From Luscinia megarhynchos (Eukaryota > Chordata > Aves > Passeriformes > Turdidae): a stretch of DNA of 64,000 nucleotides. The notes below the pieces were generated by a model, which did no database searches, was not told the origin of the DNA, and saw nothing but the letters and a program-made list of their open reading frames with translations. Location: positions 35,252,360-35,316,359 of the forward strand of contig JAPFBE010000003.1 in assembly GCA_034336665.1 (NCBI GenBank), in the 5' to 3' direction. Positions 12,786 through 27,523 of the stretch are shown here, in pieces (the stretch's first letter is position 1; every line of letters starts with the position of its first letter). Both the position numbers and the translations under genes were made by a program.

Positions 12786-15700
12786 GTCTATTAATGCTTT
12801 AAGATGATTCACAGGTTTGCCATTGTGCAGATTTAGCAAGGATGAGATTCCTGGTATGAAGAGAAGCAGCTGATTGGAAAAAACTTATTTGGTTCTGTGT
12901 TTTTATCCCATTACAAATTCCACAAAATTCCATTGTTTACAGCATAGGATGACAGACTATGCTGTCAATGCTGAGTTCCCAAGATGATGTCTTTGATATT
13001 CATAAACACAGCATCTGAATTTTTTTTTTAAAGAATAAAACCTGTCAATATGAGGAGAAATATAGCTTAATCAAAAGGAACATTAGCTGGGTCACAGACT
13101 AGCAGAGAAACATCTGCAATTATTGTGTTGAGTGCATTTAGGAAAGAGGAGTCAAAGGAAAACTACCAGACATAACAGGTTTTGATTAAGGAACAAAAAT
13201 CATTAAAAAAATGACAGGGAAAACTTAAAAATAGGTATGTTTTCAAAAGTTTTAAAGTGTCTGAATTCCAAAGAAATTCAAAGTTCAAAAATAACTTTTG
13301 GCCTAATTTTAAATAAAGATCAGTTAATGTTTAAATAAATAATAAGTAGTGTTTGTTGCTGGTAAATTATTTTGATTACACGTTCTATATTTTTCTGCTT
13401 TGCTTTTTTCATAGTTATTTCACAAAGGAAACATAGTGTGTGCCTCTGATGCTTCAGCTGGCCAGAAGCCATATAAATGTGCAGATTTAAGCTGCACAGT
13501 AACTTTAAGTCTATAAATTAACAGTACTGCACAAAAAGACATAAGGCTTCCTTACTCCTCATCCCAATTATTCTCTTCTCCCACACTTGCAGTTCATAAG
13601 GTTGGATCACAGGTCTAATTCAGCTGAGAATGAAGTCAGTAAAAAAGATCTAGTCTTGCAAAGACTTGTATTATAAAAAAGTTAAACTGTTTTTTTGTCA
13701 TTTATCCTTCAGGATTTTTTTTCTTTTATTAAGCATTTAAGTTGTTCTTTTAATATATTATACACACATCTTTTTACTTTATTTTATTAAACAAAGTGGG
13801 CAAATAAGACCAAGCATTTCCAATGACTACTTTTGTAGGTTTCCCATTGGTTTTGACAACAAATATGAGGGTTCAGTCAACAAGGAGTAGAAGCTTACAA
13901 AGTCTTCTGAACCTGTAATAGTGCTTTGGACACACATCAAATAAAGCGAATGCATGATTTATTCACAGCTGTCTCCCTCTGAAATTCAGAGCAATTCCCT
14001 AGATGGCAACAGTCCATAGGACAGCAGTCACTTACAGGGCTTTATCAGGTACCCATCCCATCCACAACCTTATTCCCATGGTAGTCAGCTTGTGTCTGTG
14101 CAGAGGAAGAAGCCAGAAATTTCAGAATAAGTCACTGTAAGGCATCCAAGCCTCATTGTGTGCATCTGCATATTAAGTATCTAATGCTGGAACCCTCTTG
14201 AAGTAAGTCATGTAAGTAAGTGACTTTATACATGCAGAGAAAAGTCTAGAAGTTCTTCAAAAAGAGACCAAGCACACCTCTGTAAAGTATTTAAGGTGAA
14301 CCAAGGTTTGCACTCTGAAAGTCTGCAAAAATATTTTCCTCTAGAGAGTATACTCTGGCCTGACCTTGGAAAGATCATTTTCTGAATCTTAGTTTCTTGT
14401 TTTTAAGAAAATATTACTATCTGACTGCCAATCCCATGCTTTACATGGAAAAATATTTCCATCTATTATTTCAAAAGTTATATTTTCAAATTTTATTATT
14501 CCTTGGATCCTTCGACCCTCGTTTCTGGAACATAAAACAACAAGATCAGAAAATTACCCCTTATCTCTACAACACTTGCAATTTTATAGATCTTTTTATG
14601 TCACCATTTTTTTTTCCTGAAATTTCATCACTTCATATTTCAGTCTTTCTTCAGAGGTGCCAATGAGAGAAATGCTGTAATCTCTAATTCTCTGCCTCCT
14701 TTTTGATGTGGAGTTATCTCCTTCTGGGTGGAGTATTTCAGGTAGGCTAGTGTCATTGGCTGTGCAGGAGACCTTTTCTATCTCATTTCTCAGGTGTCAT
14801 AAATCCACTTGTCCTTTCCACCTGCAACTGCACAGAGCTCACTGTGATTATTTTCCAGGACTGACATGTTAAACATAAAATCCCTTATGGCATACAAGTA
14901 GATACAATTTTCTTCACAAAATCTCTTTTCTTTCAATTCTTCAACACTGAAATTCAGCAAGTTTTCAGTTCAGCTGAAGTTTAATTTATTTTTTTGGAAC
15001 TTCATTAACTTTTTTTCTTTCCGTACACTTGTTTTCATCTTGTTTAGCTTTCTTTCTAATGTATTAATACATTAATAAGCAAAACATTGAATATATATGA
15101 AAGTCTGAGACCCCTACTTTTAACTTTTTGTACTGATGAAAATTTATTTTTTTCCCTTTTGTTTCCCACTACCCATTTTGTACACGACTGTGTACTAGCC
15201 TCAAACAATAATAATTTCATTTGTTTATTGCCTTTCTTTAGGGAGCTGGTTAATAGGTTTTTGAAAAACTAAATAGATTTTCATCAGGATCGCATTTTTA
15301 TTTCTATGCTTTGGAAGAGTTTGAATTCATTAGAAAAAGAGTTTACCTTTGAAGAGATGAGGTTGTTTATCCTTTCTCATATCACCATTTACATTTTATT
15401 TTGTTATTCCGCTCTTAAATATTAAGCAATATATCGGTTCCGGACATGTGGTTTACCTGTCAGAGAGTTTTTGACTGACAGGGAATCATTCTGAGGTACA
15501 AAGTAAGATATTTTCTACCATCAACCCTTCTAATCTATTAACTTTTTTAAATGGCAGACTGTAAAATTTCTGGTAGCAAGTCTGATGTTTTACTCTCAGG
15601 CTCTTTGGTAGTCTTCCAACATTGTCTTCTATTTGCTGAACAAGCTGTAGCAACAACAAATAAAAGTAAATTTGAAGGGCAAAATATTTTCCCTGATGCC

Positions 15701-18700
15701 TCTGACCTATGCAAATGGTTGGATGTGTCAGCAAATAGTTACATTCAGACTTGACCCAATGTACCACAGGAAATCATCTAAGAAAAACTGCAATGGAGTA
15801 AATATTTGAAAATCAGAGAGCAAACACTTGTTCAGAGAGAAAAAGTTCTCTTTCCAACAGCTTGAATAAATACTATTTTTGCATAGCTCAGGCAAGCCCC
15901 TAAGAAAAGTGGGGACAAATGTTACTGTAATGGCAAAGTCAAATACATATAACGCCATAAAAACAGTGTGGTAGTGATGTAATGTATCCATTACAAGCTC
16001 ATCTTGTTTCATTTGTGTGTAACTCTTCTACAGTATCTCTGTGGAATACACTGGGTCTTTTTGGGTATTGTTACTGCATACCAATCAGTAAAGGAATACA
16101 AATGAGTTATGAAAAACACTGAGCCCTAAATCCTCTTATTCTCTCTAAGATGGCACCACATTTAACAAAAAGCCTCTAAAGGCTGTAAATAAATCGATAT
16201 TGATATCTAATTTATGACAAGAATATAGAATTTTCAGAATAATGTCAAAAATTGAGATAGCATCATATAATCCAGCAGGATCAAATAGAAAGAATTTTGT
16301 AGCAAACACTGCACATTATGATACTGTGTTTTATTCAGTTTGCCACAAAAGTACTTCATCGAGTAGTGAAAGGATTTTGATATTTTGGATAAAAACATAT
16401 ATTTAGATTTAATACTATTAAAGATGATGGAAATTGGGCAGTGGAAAAACCAGGGATATTTCTCTTTATGGAGAAAGCTACTAATACAGAGATTTACAGA
16501 GCAGTACCACACTCATCATGCAATTACATAATAGGAGGGGGTTTTGTTGGCTGAAAACAGTACCTAATATGACCTGTCTTGAAATTTCCAACTTTCGGTC
16601 TAGCTTGAAAAAAACCGTTTTTTTCTTCCTGGAAGAGGCATGCAGAACTGATCCCAATATCAGGCACTTTGAAGACAAGAAGTGCCATATGCATTGTATA
16701 CATTGCTAAAATCAGGTTTTTTTTTTTTGCAGAGCTGTATAGTAGCGCTAAAAGCCGAACCTCTTCTATCAGACTGGAATCACTGAGACATTCCTGGATC
16801 TTGTCTGGAAACTCTGAAAGCACAACAAAGTTTGAAGGATGTAGACCTAATTTTTCCTTCCAAAAACTTCCAGACATTTGAAGACATGAAGATAGTTTAG
16901 ACTACTGTTAACACAGAAAATGATTGGGAAGAATAAAAAAGCATTTTCATTTTGGAAATGTAGAATAAAAAAGGAGGAAAGCAAGAAGAAAAAAATAGAT
17001 AGGAAGAGAAAATAACTGTATCATTCATATCTTCTTACTCCACCTAAGCAAAAATAAAGCTATTATCAGTCAGAAAGCCTAGCAACATCACTTGTCTCAG
17101 AGACACTAAAAGTGAGTTTATTTGTCTGCTTGATTAACAGTTTTGCATTCTTCAACTATGATTAACTTGTGGTCTTACTCTTGAGCACTCACTGAAAAAC
17201 TGTTTAGCCTATGAGCTCTCAGAGATTGCAGATTATGGCTAGCAGTACCTGTTGACTATGCACCAACCCCATCATCAGAAAGTTCTTGGGACTTTCTTTT
17301 TACTACCAAGTCTCAGATCTCATGCTCTAAATCTAAACCTTTCTCAAAGTGATACCCATCTCACTTTCTCCTAGAGTAAGCCTTATGGAGCCCCTCTTCC
17401 ACTGTGTGTAAGACATGACCACTGGTCTGTGACACAGAATTAGGTAGAAGTCACAGATCTGTCTTGTCTTCATTGGAATCGTAATTCCATATCTTATTTT
17501 TGTGAGGGTTTTTTTCTGATTGACCAATAAGCAAGATTTAGTGGCTTAAACTGATGAAGAATTTTTACAAGTTTAGGAGATATAAAATATGTATTAGTTT
17601 TTAAGTGCCAAAACCTCACAGATTTAAGTATATGAATAGGCATTTCTAGTGTCAATAGCACTTGAAAAGTTCCACTCTAATTTCTGAATACCAGCAATAA
17701 TCTCTGATTTTAATATGGATCTTAATGATGGAGAATTTACCTGACAGAGACTTAATTTTGTGTTTAACCGCATCAGCTATCTCTGTCTACAGGCATGTTA
17801 CATTATATAAGTGCAGTGTTTGAATAACTGGATAGAATCCTAGCTACCTTAGATTTATTTTACTTATCTATATATGTGCAAATGTAGCAGAAAGAATCAA
17901 AAATACACCTCAAATTCTCTCCAAGGTAAATCTCCAAGGCAATTTCAGTTTAAAAAAAAGAAAAGTTAAAATACAACTAATGAATTAAGACTGTTGCTGA
18001 AGCTAGAAACTTCGAAGGCATATTGTTAGATTATAGAGAAAAAGCACAAAATATTTTAAAAGTAATATGAGTTTCCTAAGGTGGTTAAAAGTTTGGTCTC
18101 ATAAACACATGCTGTAAAAGCTCTGATTACTGAAGTTATAGATGGAACTTGTCACTGGGGGCAAAGCTGCAGACAGCTTGCACAAATTCTTAAATAGACA
18201 CATGATGCTTCCAAACTTCTGTGAGAAGTGAGATTTTTCTCAGTGTCTATGCTGATGATTATCAGATTGGCAGGTGAAACAGCAAAAGGTATGTGAGAGT
18301 TGTCCTTTACTATGTTATCCTCTATGATGATCTGCTGTGGCAAATGTCTATTCCCTTGCAGAGCCACCCCAGACTGGTGAAAATCTTCAACTGAGAATCT
18401 GCTCTTGGATGAGCTTATTGTTGGACTTAATTGTGACCTCTTTGGAGAGCTGATTGTGCCCTCCAAGAAAATCTTAATTATCAATTTCATGGTCACAAGT
18501 TGTCATGACTCTGATTGCAATGTCATATATATTCACATCTTGCTCAAATTTAGCTATTTGGGTTCAGCTTTTGGTGCAGCAGTGTGGCCTTAAACCAGAG
18601 CTGTGTGAGAAAAAAATGTGAGAGGAAAAGTTTCCTGTCCTTGAGGGCTGCTTTTCGGCTCAGCCACTCACTATCTTTGGATGTCTGGATGTCTTACTTC

Positions 18701-19198
18701 AATGTCATAACAACAGCATGCAACTCTGAGGTCTTTATGCCAATCTGTAAGTTAAATCAATGGAGGAAAAGCAGCAAAATTCTAGGACACTGAGTGTAAC
18801 AATGCTGAATAGTGCAGTGGAGTTTCTGGCCCTGTTCTTGCAATCAGAGTTGCCTGGAGAAAAAAATAAGGACAATCTGCTTTGCCTCTAAATAGTTTAC
18901 AACATAATAAAGTTCTCTTAATCAGTTCAATTAACCATGATTAAAATAAACTTGATACAGTGAAATACAGCAAGTGAAAATATACTTGGTATCTGTGATA
19001 CAAAAATTATATTAATAGAAACTGCACCATAACATTCTCCTTCCTTAGTTTTAAGTTCTGGGGGTATTTTTTTTCTTTTTTAATATATTTCAGGCTGTAA
19101 AGTATTTGTCTTATGTCTGGTGCCTAAGAAATTTTCTTCTTTGTTCTGGATTCATTAGCTCCTTGTCTGTAGATTTTGCCATCTTATTTACTGAATTT

Positions 19199-19515
19199 TC
19201 ATAGAATCAAGAATTAGCACATTGAATGTGCTGAGATTAATAACCTCCATTTAGGTTATTGAGTCTGACTTCTGACCCTGCACAGGACACCCCAAGAATC
19301 ACATCATGGAGCATTGCTCTTGAATTCTATCAGGCTGGTGCTTCACTACTTCCCTGGGGAACCTGTTCAGTGCTCAACTACCCTCTGGGTGAAAAACCTT
19401 TCCCTGATATCCATCTAAACATTCCCTGACCCAGCTTCATGCTATTTCCTCAAGACCTGTCACTGGTCACCTCAGAGAAGAGATCATCACCTGCCCCTCT
19501 ACTCCTTGCAAGATC
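19199..19515 (-). mobile_element. CR1 LINE fragment, antisense to NALF1
   Basis: Read on the plus strand it starts with the CR1 tail unit 'catagaatcaagaatt', then 'ttgagtctgacttctgaccc', 'ggtgcttcactacttccctg', 'gggaacctgttcagtgc', 'accctctgggtgaaaaacct' and 'aagacctgtcactggtcacc', the reverse complement of the CR1 3' region. It is 5'-truncated near 19515 and lacks any reading frame. Confidence 0.92.
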
Positions 19516-22500
19516 AAGATGAAAATTCAATATTGAAGTTGAATAAGTCTTATGCTGAAACAAGGTATAATTCCAAATGGAAAGAGAAATTCGAGGCATA
19601 AGACACTTTTCCTTTTGTGTATGTTTATATCAGCTTATGGCAAATCCCCTCATCTGCCAGGAGTCTACAGTGGTGGCTGCAAGCTGGTTGGAAGCCCTCA
19701 GAACCCATAAGGGATTCTCTCCTCTGAGCGATAATGGAGATTAGCAGGCAGTAAAAATCAGAAAGCAGAGGATATAAAGACTCTCCTTGCCTCCTGCATA
19801 CACTGTTAATCAGTGGTATCAACCTTCTGAATACTGCCATGGTGAGCTGATTTATACAGACTGCCATCACTTCAGAAATGATGTAGAGCAGAGTTAAACA
19901 AAAATACTTTCCAGTCTTAGCAGATCGCTTGGTTCATGAATTCAGATGTAATTTTAGAAGGCTGTAAAACTTTAAAAGAGGCTCCTGCCCATTTTGAGCT
20001 GACTTGAAATCAGTGGATCTTAAATTTTCTGGGCATGCTGATCAGACATTTTAAAGATTATTAATTTGCGTTATTTTTTTATAATTTGAACATTTTAATA
20101 TAGTTTATTATTAGATGGAATACTATTAAGCTCACAAAATCAAAGAGAAGTGCTTCCTTTTTTTTTTTAACAGACTACTTATTTCCATAATGAGTTATTT
20201 AATCTTCAGTTTTCTTTAAGCTCACCCAAAGGGATGTTTATGATCTTCAAAAGAAAGTTTCCTTGCTATATTAAGTAACAGCTAAAACTGAATTCTGATA
20301 CAGAGGATGAGTTCAGGTTTTAGGGCATTATAAAACAACAGTGAAGTTAATCATCATGATGACCTCAGTTGATTGGATGGCTAATCACCAGAAAGACAGG
20401 ACTGGTGGATCAGGTTTTTGCACATTTTAGCATTGCAAAAGCTGGATTTATTTTGGCAGATAGAAACATTATAGATCTCTCCTGTATATGTATATACGTT
20501 CTTAGGGCTACCAAAGTGAGACCATCTCCTCTGCAGTAATGTCTCCTGAAAGAGAGGAGACATCAAATCAAAGAAACATATTTCTATTAGGAGCCAGCAT
20601 TTTTCAGTCTTTCAGTTCAGCATTTCCAATATAAAAAACAAAGATGTGAGCAGAGCAGATTGCAATTCCACATCTATGTTTCGTTAAAAGAAATCTTGTT
20701 CACAGCATATGAACTGAGGCTGAGATCAACAATATTCTGGCAAATAAGTTTCAACCTGGGTTTACTTTTTCTCTATCTTCAAATAAAATTGCATATGCAT
20801 CTTTCGCATGAAATTATTCATATAATGGGTAAAATAGGGAAAGAAACAAGTTTGTCTATTTAATTTAGGAAACACTAAAAGTTTTGGCTTTTAACACAAT
20901 ATTTTGCATTCTGTGGCATCAAGAACTTCTGAACAAATATTAAAATATTTGTCTAATGATATTCCATCCATGAAGATACAGAAAACATTCATTATAATAA
21001 AATACAAACAAAATCAAAGGGTAAAATAACCACAAAACAGATGCGTTTGTCCCCAAATTACTGTAAATTTCAGGCATAAGTATCCATAATATGAAACAGA
21101 TATTCTCATTTCCTGGTACAATCTTATAACACAAGAAATTTTTAAAATGCACATAGAATGTAATAACTGGAAAATATAATCTCTTTCTACAGGAAGCTCA
21201 GATTGATATTTTTTATTAACTCTGGATCAGATTTTTTTAAAAATCAAAATCTAAATTCCTCCCAGAAAAAAGAAAAAAAGGTGGGGGTAGGAGTGAGGGT
21301 TGGTGTGAATGCATATACAAAACAACTTCTCCAAAAAGCACAACATCTATGAATCAATATCAATAAATAAAATAAAATAATGTAACGTGTATTTAACTGA
21401 ACAGTTTATGAGGAATGTTTGGGTGTACAAACAGAATGAGAATAGTTTATTTGGAAAGGAAATATTTGAAACTTAATGAAAAATAATTCCCCAGTCAAAA
21501 CTATTTGATTTTGATAGTGCTGAAACAAAATGAAAATTAAAACTTAAGAAAAAAAATCTCCTTTTAGAAACAGTTTTTTTCAGCAACCCACATATTTGAA
21601 AGCCACTTGTTATATCTTTCCTACTGCATGTAGTGAAAAATGTTTAGTCACTGATGGTACCACAGAAATTCATTGGCAAAGATACTTTATGGAGGGTACT
21701 GCTCCCTCATATCTTGTCACTGTTGCTGCATTATTTGTGTGCTTTGCCAGCCCTATCATGAGGCTGCCCAAAGTCTCAGAATGGAAACAAAGTCCAGCAA
21801 AAGAGAAATGCCAGCATCAGTTTTGTAACTCTCATGGGCCGAAGGCTCTCTGTAAAAGCTGATTTTTATTCCGTAGTATACATGCAAAATGCAGTCTTCC
21901 TGATGTCAGACTGCCCTTAATGCTCAAAAATGACAAAGTACCTTGGGGAGTCCATGTTTGTGACTGTTGTCAAACTTAATCAGGTTTTGTACCAGTTAAC
22001 CATCCATATTTTGGTCACACATTCTATATAAAATGCACTCATAAGCTATCTAACAGGCATCTCTGCTTGTAAAACATGGTATCTCAGGTCCTAATGCACA
22101 AAGCAGACACTGAGACTGACCCAAGTATTTCCTAAGGAAGATGTATTGTCTCTCAAACCAACATATAATACCCTGGTGATTCAAGTACAAAAAGCTTTTT
22201 AGAGGTTGCACTTCACAGATGCAGCATTGCTTTGCTGCTGTAGAGTACTCATAATATTTGAAGTGACTTTTACAGCAAAATTTTCATCACTGGAAAAATA
22301 GGTGTGCTCTTCTGAGGTTCCTCATTGCCACATAAAATCCAAAATTGCAATCTTATCCCCTTCTTTCCAACATATGGTGTTTAATATATTCATCTTTTGC
22401 CTGGTTAGTGTTCAGGCACGGTTCTAAGTGAATGAGTGAATATCTTTATTTATGGAAGTAAGGGTTGGAAAGCTTTTTCAGCCTTTGCCAGTAGCTTTTC

Positions 22501-22588
22501 TCCAGCTCTGTTATCAATAACATCTCAGCTCATGAAGTATTACTACTGCTCTTAATGCCTACACTTTGAGATTGTGGAGTACTTTAAA

Positions 22589-22613
22589 AACAAACAAACA
22601 AGCAAACAAATAA
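22589..22613. repeat. (CAAA)n short tandem repeat
   Basis: About six imperfect CAAA units, with one CAAG variant, form a simple A-rich repeat. Confidence 0.7.
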
Positions 22614-24018
22614 AACACTGAGATGAAGCAAAGAAAGTTAGGCTGAAGCAGAGAGGTCAATAATATTTCACAGAGATGTTGAAATGAGGACCCTACAAGA
22701 CACAACATCATTGGCTGTGGTAATGTCACAGAATACTGCAGAGACAACAATTCACCCTGAGCTCAACAGCAACGACAAAAAAATAAACCATGAGATTTAA
22801 ACATATGGTGTAACCTTAAAAGCACACATAACGCCTTTAAATAGTTCAAACACTCATAACTCCATGAGTCAGGCAAAGATTAGACATGTGAAATAGGCAT
22901 CACCCTTTGCACATAAAGCAGTACCTTCTGTACCAGAATCTTTAGGGTTACAGAAAATCACATGCTATATCTGAGGCTGACAGGGAACAGATCTCACTGT
23001 CCATGCACAGCTTATTCACTGTCAATGAGTAAGCATGTACCAGCATCACTAAGGTAAAATGCATCCAAACTTGAAGGCCACATCACTATGCATTTTTAAA
23101 ATGAATGCTGTTTCTCCATCCAGTTCTGCTGAAAAAGCTCAGCTTACATAACAGATTATTCCATGAATATTCTGGGAAAAATTGATTAATTAGTCAGTCA
23201 CAACCTGAGGTACTCCTGAGTATACATAACAACTGCAGAATTTATCTAAAATACTCACCAAGTTTGGGAGAAGCTGAACTGGGAACACTTTCTGAAAGTA
23301 CAATTTCCTGATGTCATTGAAAGGGTCACTGATCACCTCTCAAGTTCATAAGGGGCCTCTTCATTTCTAACTGGTATGTGAAATAATTCAGTTGTGCTCT
23401 CTTTGAAGGCTTCATTTTCATTGTGATGAATGGATATAGTTGCAATGCATCAGTTAAAAGCAGTTAAAATTTATTTTGATTCAGAAAAATTGCCATTTTG
23501 AGAGAGAGAATTGCTGTTGTGACTTCTCCCTTCCTACTTTCTTTCCCTCCCACCATCCTCCACATCTACATAGTAAGTAATTTGATGATATTTTAAGTTC
23601 TCTTTTGTGCAATTATTATGATAGCCCAGCCAAAACCATCAAACTCCTCACTGAGGAGTGAGGGAAAAAAATCTTTTCTACAGAATATTGTTAAAGTACT
23701 TCCTGGAAATGGCATTCAGAAACAGGGGAAAGGACAGAAGTGAGTTGAATTCATCTCTTGAAAACCAGGAAGAAATGGCTTTCATAGAGAATGAAACTGA
23801 TTGAGCTTTTCTATTCTGTTCTACTGACACCCCTCGTGCAGTGTGACTCAGATGATTCAGGCTACGTACTCAATCTGTTTTGACAGAACTTATGTTATCC
23901 AGAATCACATGTATGGTGCATGTCTGGGTGAGTGAGAATGAGATGGGGAGGAAGGGGGATTGTGGCATATATGCACGACCCTTTATCTTCCCATTGGTTT
24001 TGCAGTCTAAGCAAATAG

Positions 24019-24113
24019 ATTCATAGAATCACAGAATCATCATAGAATCACAGAATCATAGAATCATAGAGTCATAGAGTGGCATGGGTTGGAGGGGACC
24101 TTAAAGGTCATTT
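24019..24113 (-). mobile_element. CR1 LINE extreme 3' tail with expanded tandem units
   Basis: On the plus strand there are seven or more imperfect copies of the ATAGAATCA / ACAGAATCA unit, followed by 'gtggcatgggttggagggga' and 'ccttaaaggtca'. This is the reverse complement of the last part of a CR1 element. Only about 50 bp of CR1 body remain besides the expanded tail. The downstream GC-richer stretch (about 24120-24290) does not look like CR1 and I cannot identify it. Confidence 0.92.
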
Positions 24114-24480
24114 TGTTAAAATTAGTTTTGTGTAGTTGCACAGCCAGTTAGAAGTCTGCTAGTGCATTGACCAGGGCTGTGGCCAGCCAATGCACAGTTC
24201 TACCCAGCCATTCTGTCCACACTGGGGGCCAGCAGCTCCTGGTCCCTCTGTAGGTGATTAATGAAACAGTTTTAACTCAGAACTCTGTCTGGTTGCCTTT
24301 CAAGACCAGAAAAAATAACTCAGACACCATCCAACCTCATGTGTGATATGAGATACAGTATATACAAAAAAGAAGACAATGCTGGGACTGTCAGTCTTCA
24401 CACAGACAAAAATAAGTGTTCTTCTTAATGTCCTGAGAGAAAAAGTACACAAGGTGCCCTTTCAGCTTCTCAAAATTCTC

Positions 24481-24506
24481 CACACATGCACACACACGCA
24501 CACACT
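24481..24506. repeat. (CA)n microsatellite, interrupted
   Basis: Alternating CA dinucleotides are interrupted by TG and CG steps (CACACATGCA, then CACACACGCA). It is short and degenerate. Confidence 0.85.
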
Positions 24507-26290
24507 TGCTTTCTTCCTGTTAATTCTGAATCCTTTTATTTAAATTTCTAATGATTTGACAAGAAAATGCAGTTTAGTGTCTAGTTTGTGATGTTTTCAT
24601 TCTTCGAATTGCTGAAGCTGGTTATTTGTGTTGGGTTATTGGTATTGGTATTGAATTGCGTTATCACTGAAGTAATAAAATATTTTTTCTACTTGAAACT
24701 TCTACAGTAAAAATAAAATGAATGCCAAATAAGAAATTATTCTGCTCAATCTATGATAAGTTTTTATCACAATATTGTTAATAATTTAAAACTACCAAGA
24801 ATATTTTGATGATGATCATTCTAGAGAGACATTAAGACATATAAATACATAAAGCCAGCATTGATTCGAGCACTTTTTCCAAAGTGTAATCTTATTGTTT
24901 TCCTACAGGTACAAAGAGGGGTAAATTTAAGTTATTTAGGTGAGAAAAATTGCCACTAAATCCTTCTGTGATCTTATATCTATGCTTCTGTACATGAAAG
25001 ATTACTTGATTCTTATGTAATACTACTATCTTGTCATCAGTGTCTCATCTAATAGCCAGAAATGTATCTCTTTAAATGCCGTGTCTAAAGTTATGTTGAT
25101 GGTAAAGAGATGAGATATTTAGATATATTCAGGTATTTAGTCTATGTAGGTGGTTGCCATGATGCACCAATAATCCAGTTTATCTTAGTTCTTTCCCTTG
25201 TTAAAAAAGAGTAAAAATAAAAACCAACAGAAAAACATGGGGGTTTTTCCTGATCTTTGAGTTAAATTTGGCAGATTTTTGATAGGAACTATGTTATTTC
25301 AAAGGTTTCAATCATTTCCCAAGCCAGCTCAAAGCACAAGACCATTCACCTTTTTTCTACATTATATATATGCAACATGTAAAAAGATATTATCACTTTA
25401 AAAATTTCTGAATCTAAAAAATCACAAATCTTTCTTAATGTGTTAATTTTGTTTGGTTTTGGTACCTTAAATTCAATATATAAAATATTTATCAATAAAA
25501 ATTATTTTGTCTTCTAAAATTCTGATTTTTTTAATCATTAGACTTCCTCTTTTTTCTTCAAAGATTATTGATAGTTGTTTATTCTTACATTTTCTCTATA
25601 ATGTATGTCATTTTCTCATCTTAGAATTCAGTTTAGTTCAGTTTTCCTTAGGAGAAATTTTTAGCTTTATTTCCTTTAAATGAGGATATAATACAGTGAG
25701 AGTTTCATCCACTGCTGCCACAGAGCCTCTTTCCTTTCTTTGAAATGTAATGCAAAGCATTTGTTTTATTGACTTGAATCTTGAGAAAATGCATGTTTTG
25801 AAAGAGCAAGGATTCTGCACTAGAAGACTTCATGAAAAAGTTGGAGGATTTTTTCCTCCCTCTTGCTGTTTAACACATGATTTCCTCACATACACTTTCT
25901 ATATTTCCCACTGACACACTGAAAATTACATAGGAAAATACTAATAGAAATTAACTGATAGTTATTTTTTTTATATTAAATATCTTTTAAGAGAAACATT
26001 TACTGTGTTTATAAATCCTTGTGTTTAGCTATAGATGTTCTTTAGGAAGGAAAATCTCTCATATTGAAGTCTAGTTTGCAAAGTGAACACCACACTCAAT
26101 ATACAGGCCAATGTGTATTTCACTGATAGTTTCCAGCCTTGTTACATAACTCAAGTTTAAGACACTGAAACTCAACATTTAGGCTTGCTAGGATGTAGAG
26201 CAAAATTCCCAACCAAAAAAAAAATCTATATTTTCCTGGGTAAAAGAAGGAATACTGGCTGATCAAAGGCCATAATATCTACTTTACTGT

Positions 26291-26322
26291 AAGAAAATTT
26301 CAAGAAATTTCAAGAAATTTCA
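26291..26322. repeat. Three-unit 10-bp tandem repeat (CAAGAAATTT)
   Basis: The unit AAGAAATTTC recurs three times at 10-bp spacing; the first copy differs by one base. This is a minor tandem repeat without obvious function. Confidence 0.8.
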
Positions 26323-27523
26323 GTTCTAGATTATGGTCTTCTACTAAAGCTAAAAAGACACCTCTCATTGTCCCTGAAACAGAGAAAAGACTTTGGACTG
26401 CTCTGGATCTTCTTACTCAGCTGAGTCAGCCATGGGACTCATGCAAATGCTGTCGAGCAGAGTTACATGAACAAATATGAGATCAATTCTCCCACTTCTG
26501 TACTCCCTCCTGATAACACATATTTAAGCATGAAAGCAAGATGTCTAATGCCTGTGTAAAACCTTTGGTGCCTAGAAAGTCCAAAAAGGGTAGAAGAGAT
26601 TATTTGGGACTTTTGTTAGGAAAGCAGGCATTTAAATCATGTCTGTAGTGGTAAGAGCAGAGAGGGACCACATTCTGATCTACCAGCTAACCCATCACAG
26701 CTCAACTGGAAACACTTACATAATTTTCCTTTTTCTCCAGAAAAAGATAAAACTGTTTACTGGGTGCAGTTCTTGGCATACAGCTTTTTCCAGAGGCTGG
26801 CTGAGCACTCTCTGGAAATATAGGAATTAACACAGGCCAAAGCTGTGAAGGCAGCAGACTGACACACACCATGATGAGCCTTGTCGAGGAGCCTGTGTCA
26901 CCTTACTGGGTAAAACAGAGCAAAAGGGAACCAGAATATTAAAAATATCAATACAGACTACAGATGAGCTTGAAATCAGCTGTGGGGTAAAGAAAATAAG
27001 GAAGGATACAGAGTGGGAGGCATTCATCTGAGAAATAGATCTCAGGAACAGGTATACTCAGGCATTCTTTAGAAATACAGACAGAAATTCAAAAGTAATT
27101 TTGAGACAAAGCTGAGGACTTGTGAATCAGAGCAGGAAGATGATGTGTGTGAACAGAGATTGGATACACACAAATCTTCATAGAAATCCATGATTGCATT
27201 ATTTACTTCTGCTCCTGAATAAACATTTTCTGTCTTGCTTCAGTAGACACATGGTTTTGCTCATTTTCTTATTACCATGTATGGTGGATTGTTCAATATT
27301 CTTCCTAAAAACTGATTTACACTTTCAAATATGAGTCATAAACCAACTTACTTCTGTTAGAACTATTTTATGAAGAGAACATGTGGATTCATACTAAACA
27401 GGTCTAAGATCAGGAAAGAACCTCTGTGAATGTATAAATGTTACCAGACCCAGCATTCCTGTTTCCAACGAATTGACTATGATTACTAATTAAAAATAGA
27501 AAAACTATTGCTTTGTTTCATTT

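Noticed and set aside
16524..16877. 117-codon minus-strand open frame
   Set aside because: It has a plausible amino-acid mix, but I recognise no domain, it overlaps frames on the other strand, and a poly-T stretch runs through it.
18152..18496. 114-codon minus-strand open frame in intron 1
   Set aside because: Not recognised, no exon-like boundaries, and the length is compatible with chance. A decayed processed copy of something cannot be excluded without a database search.
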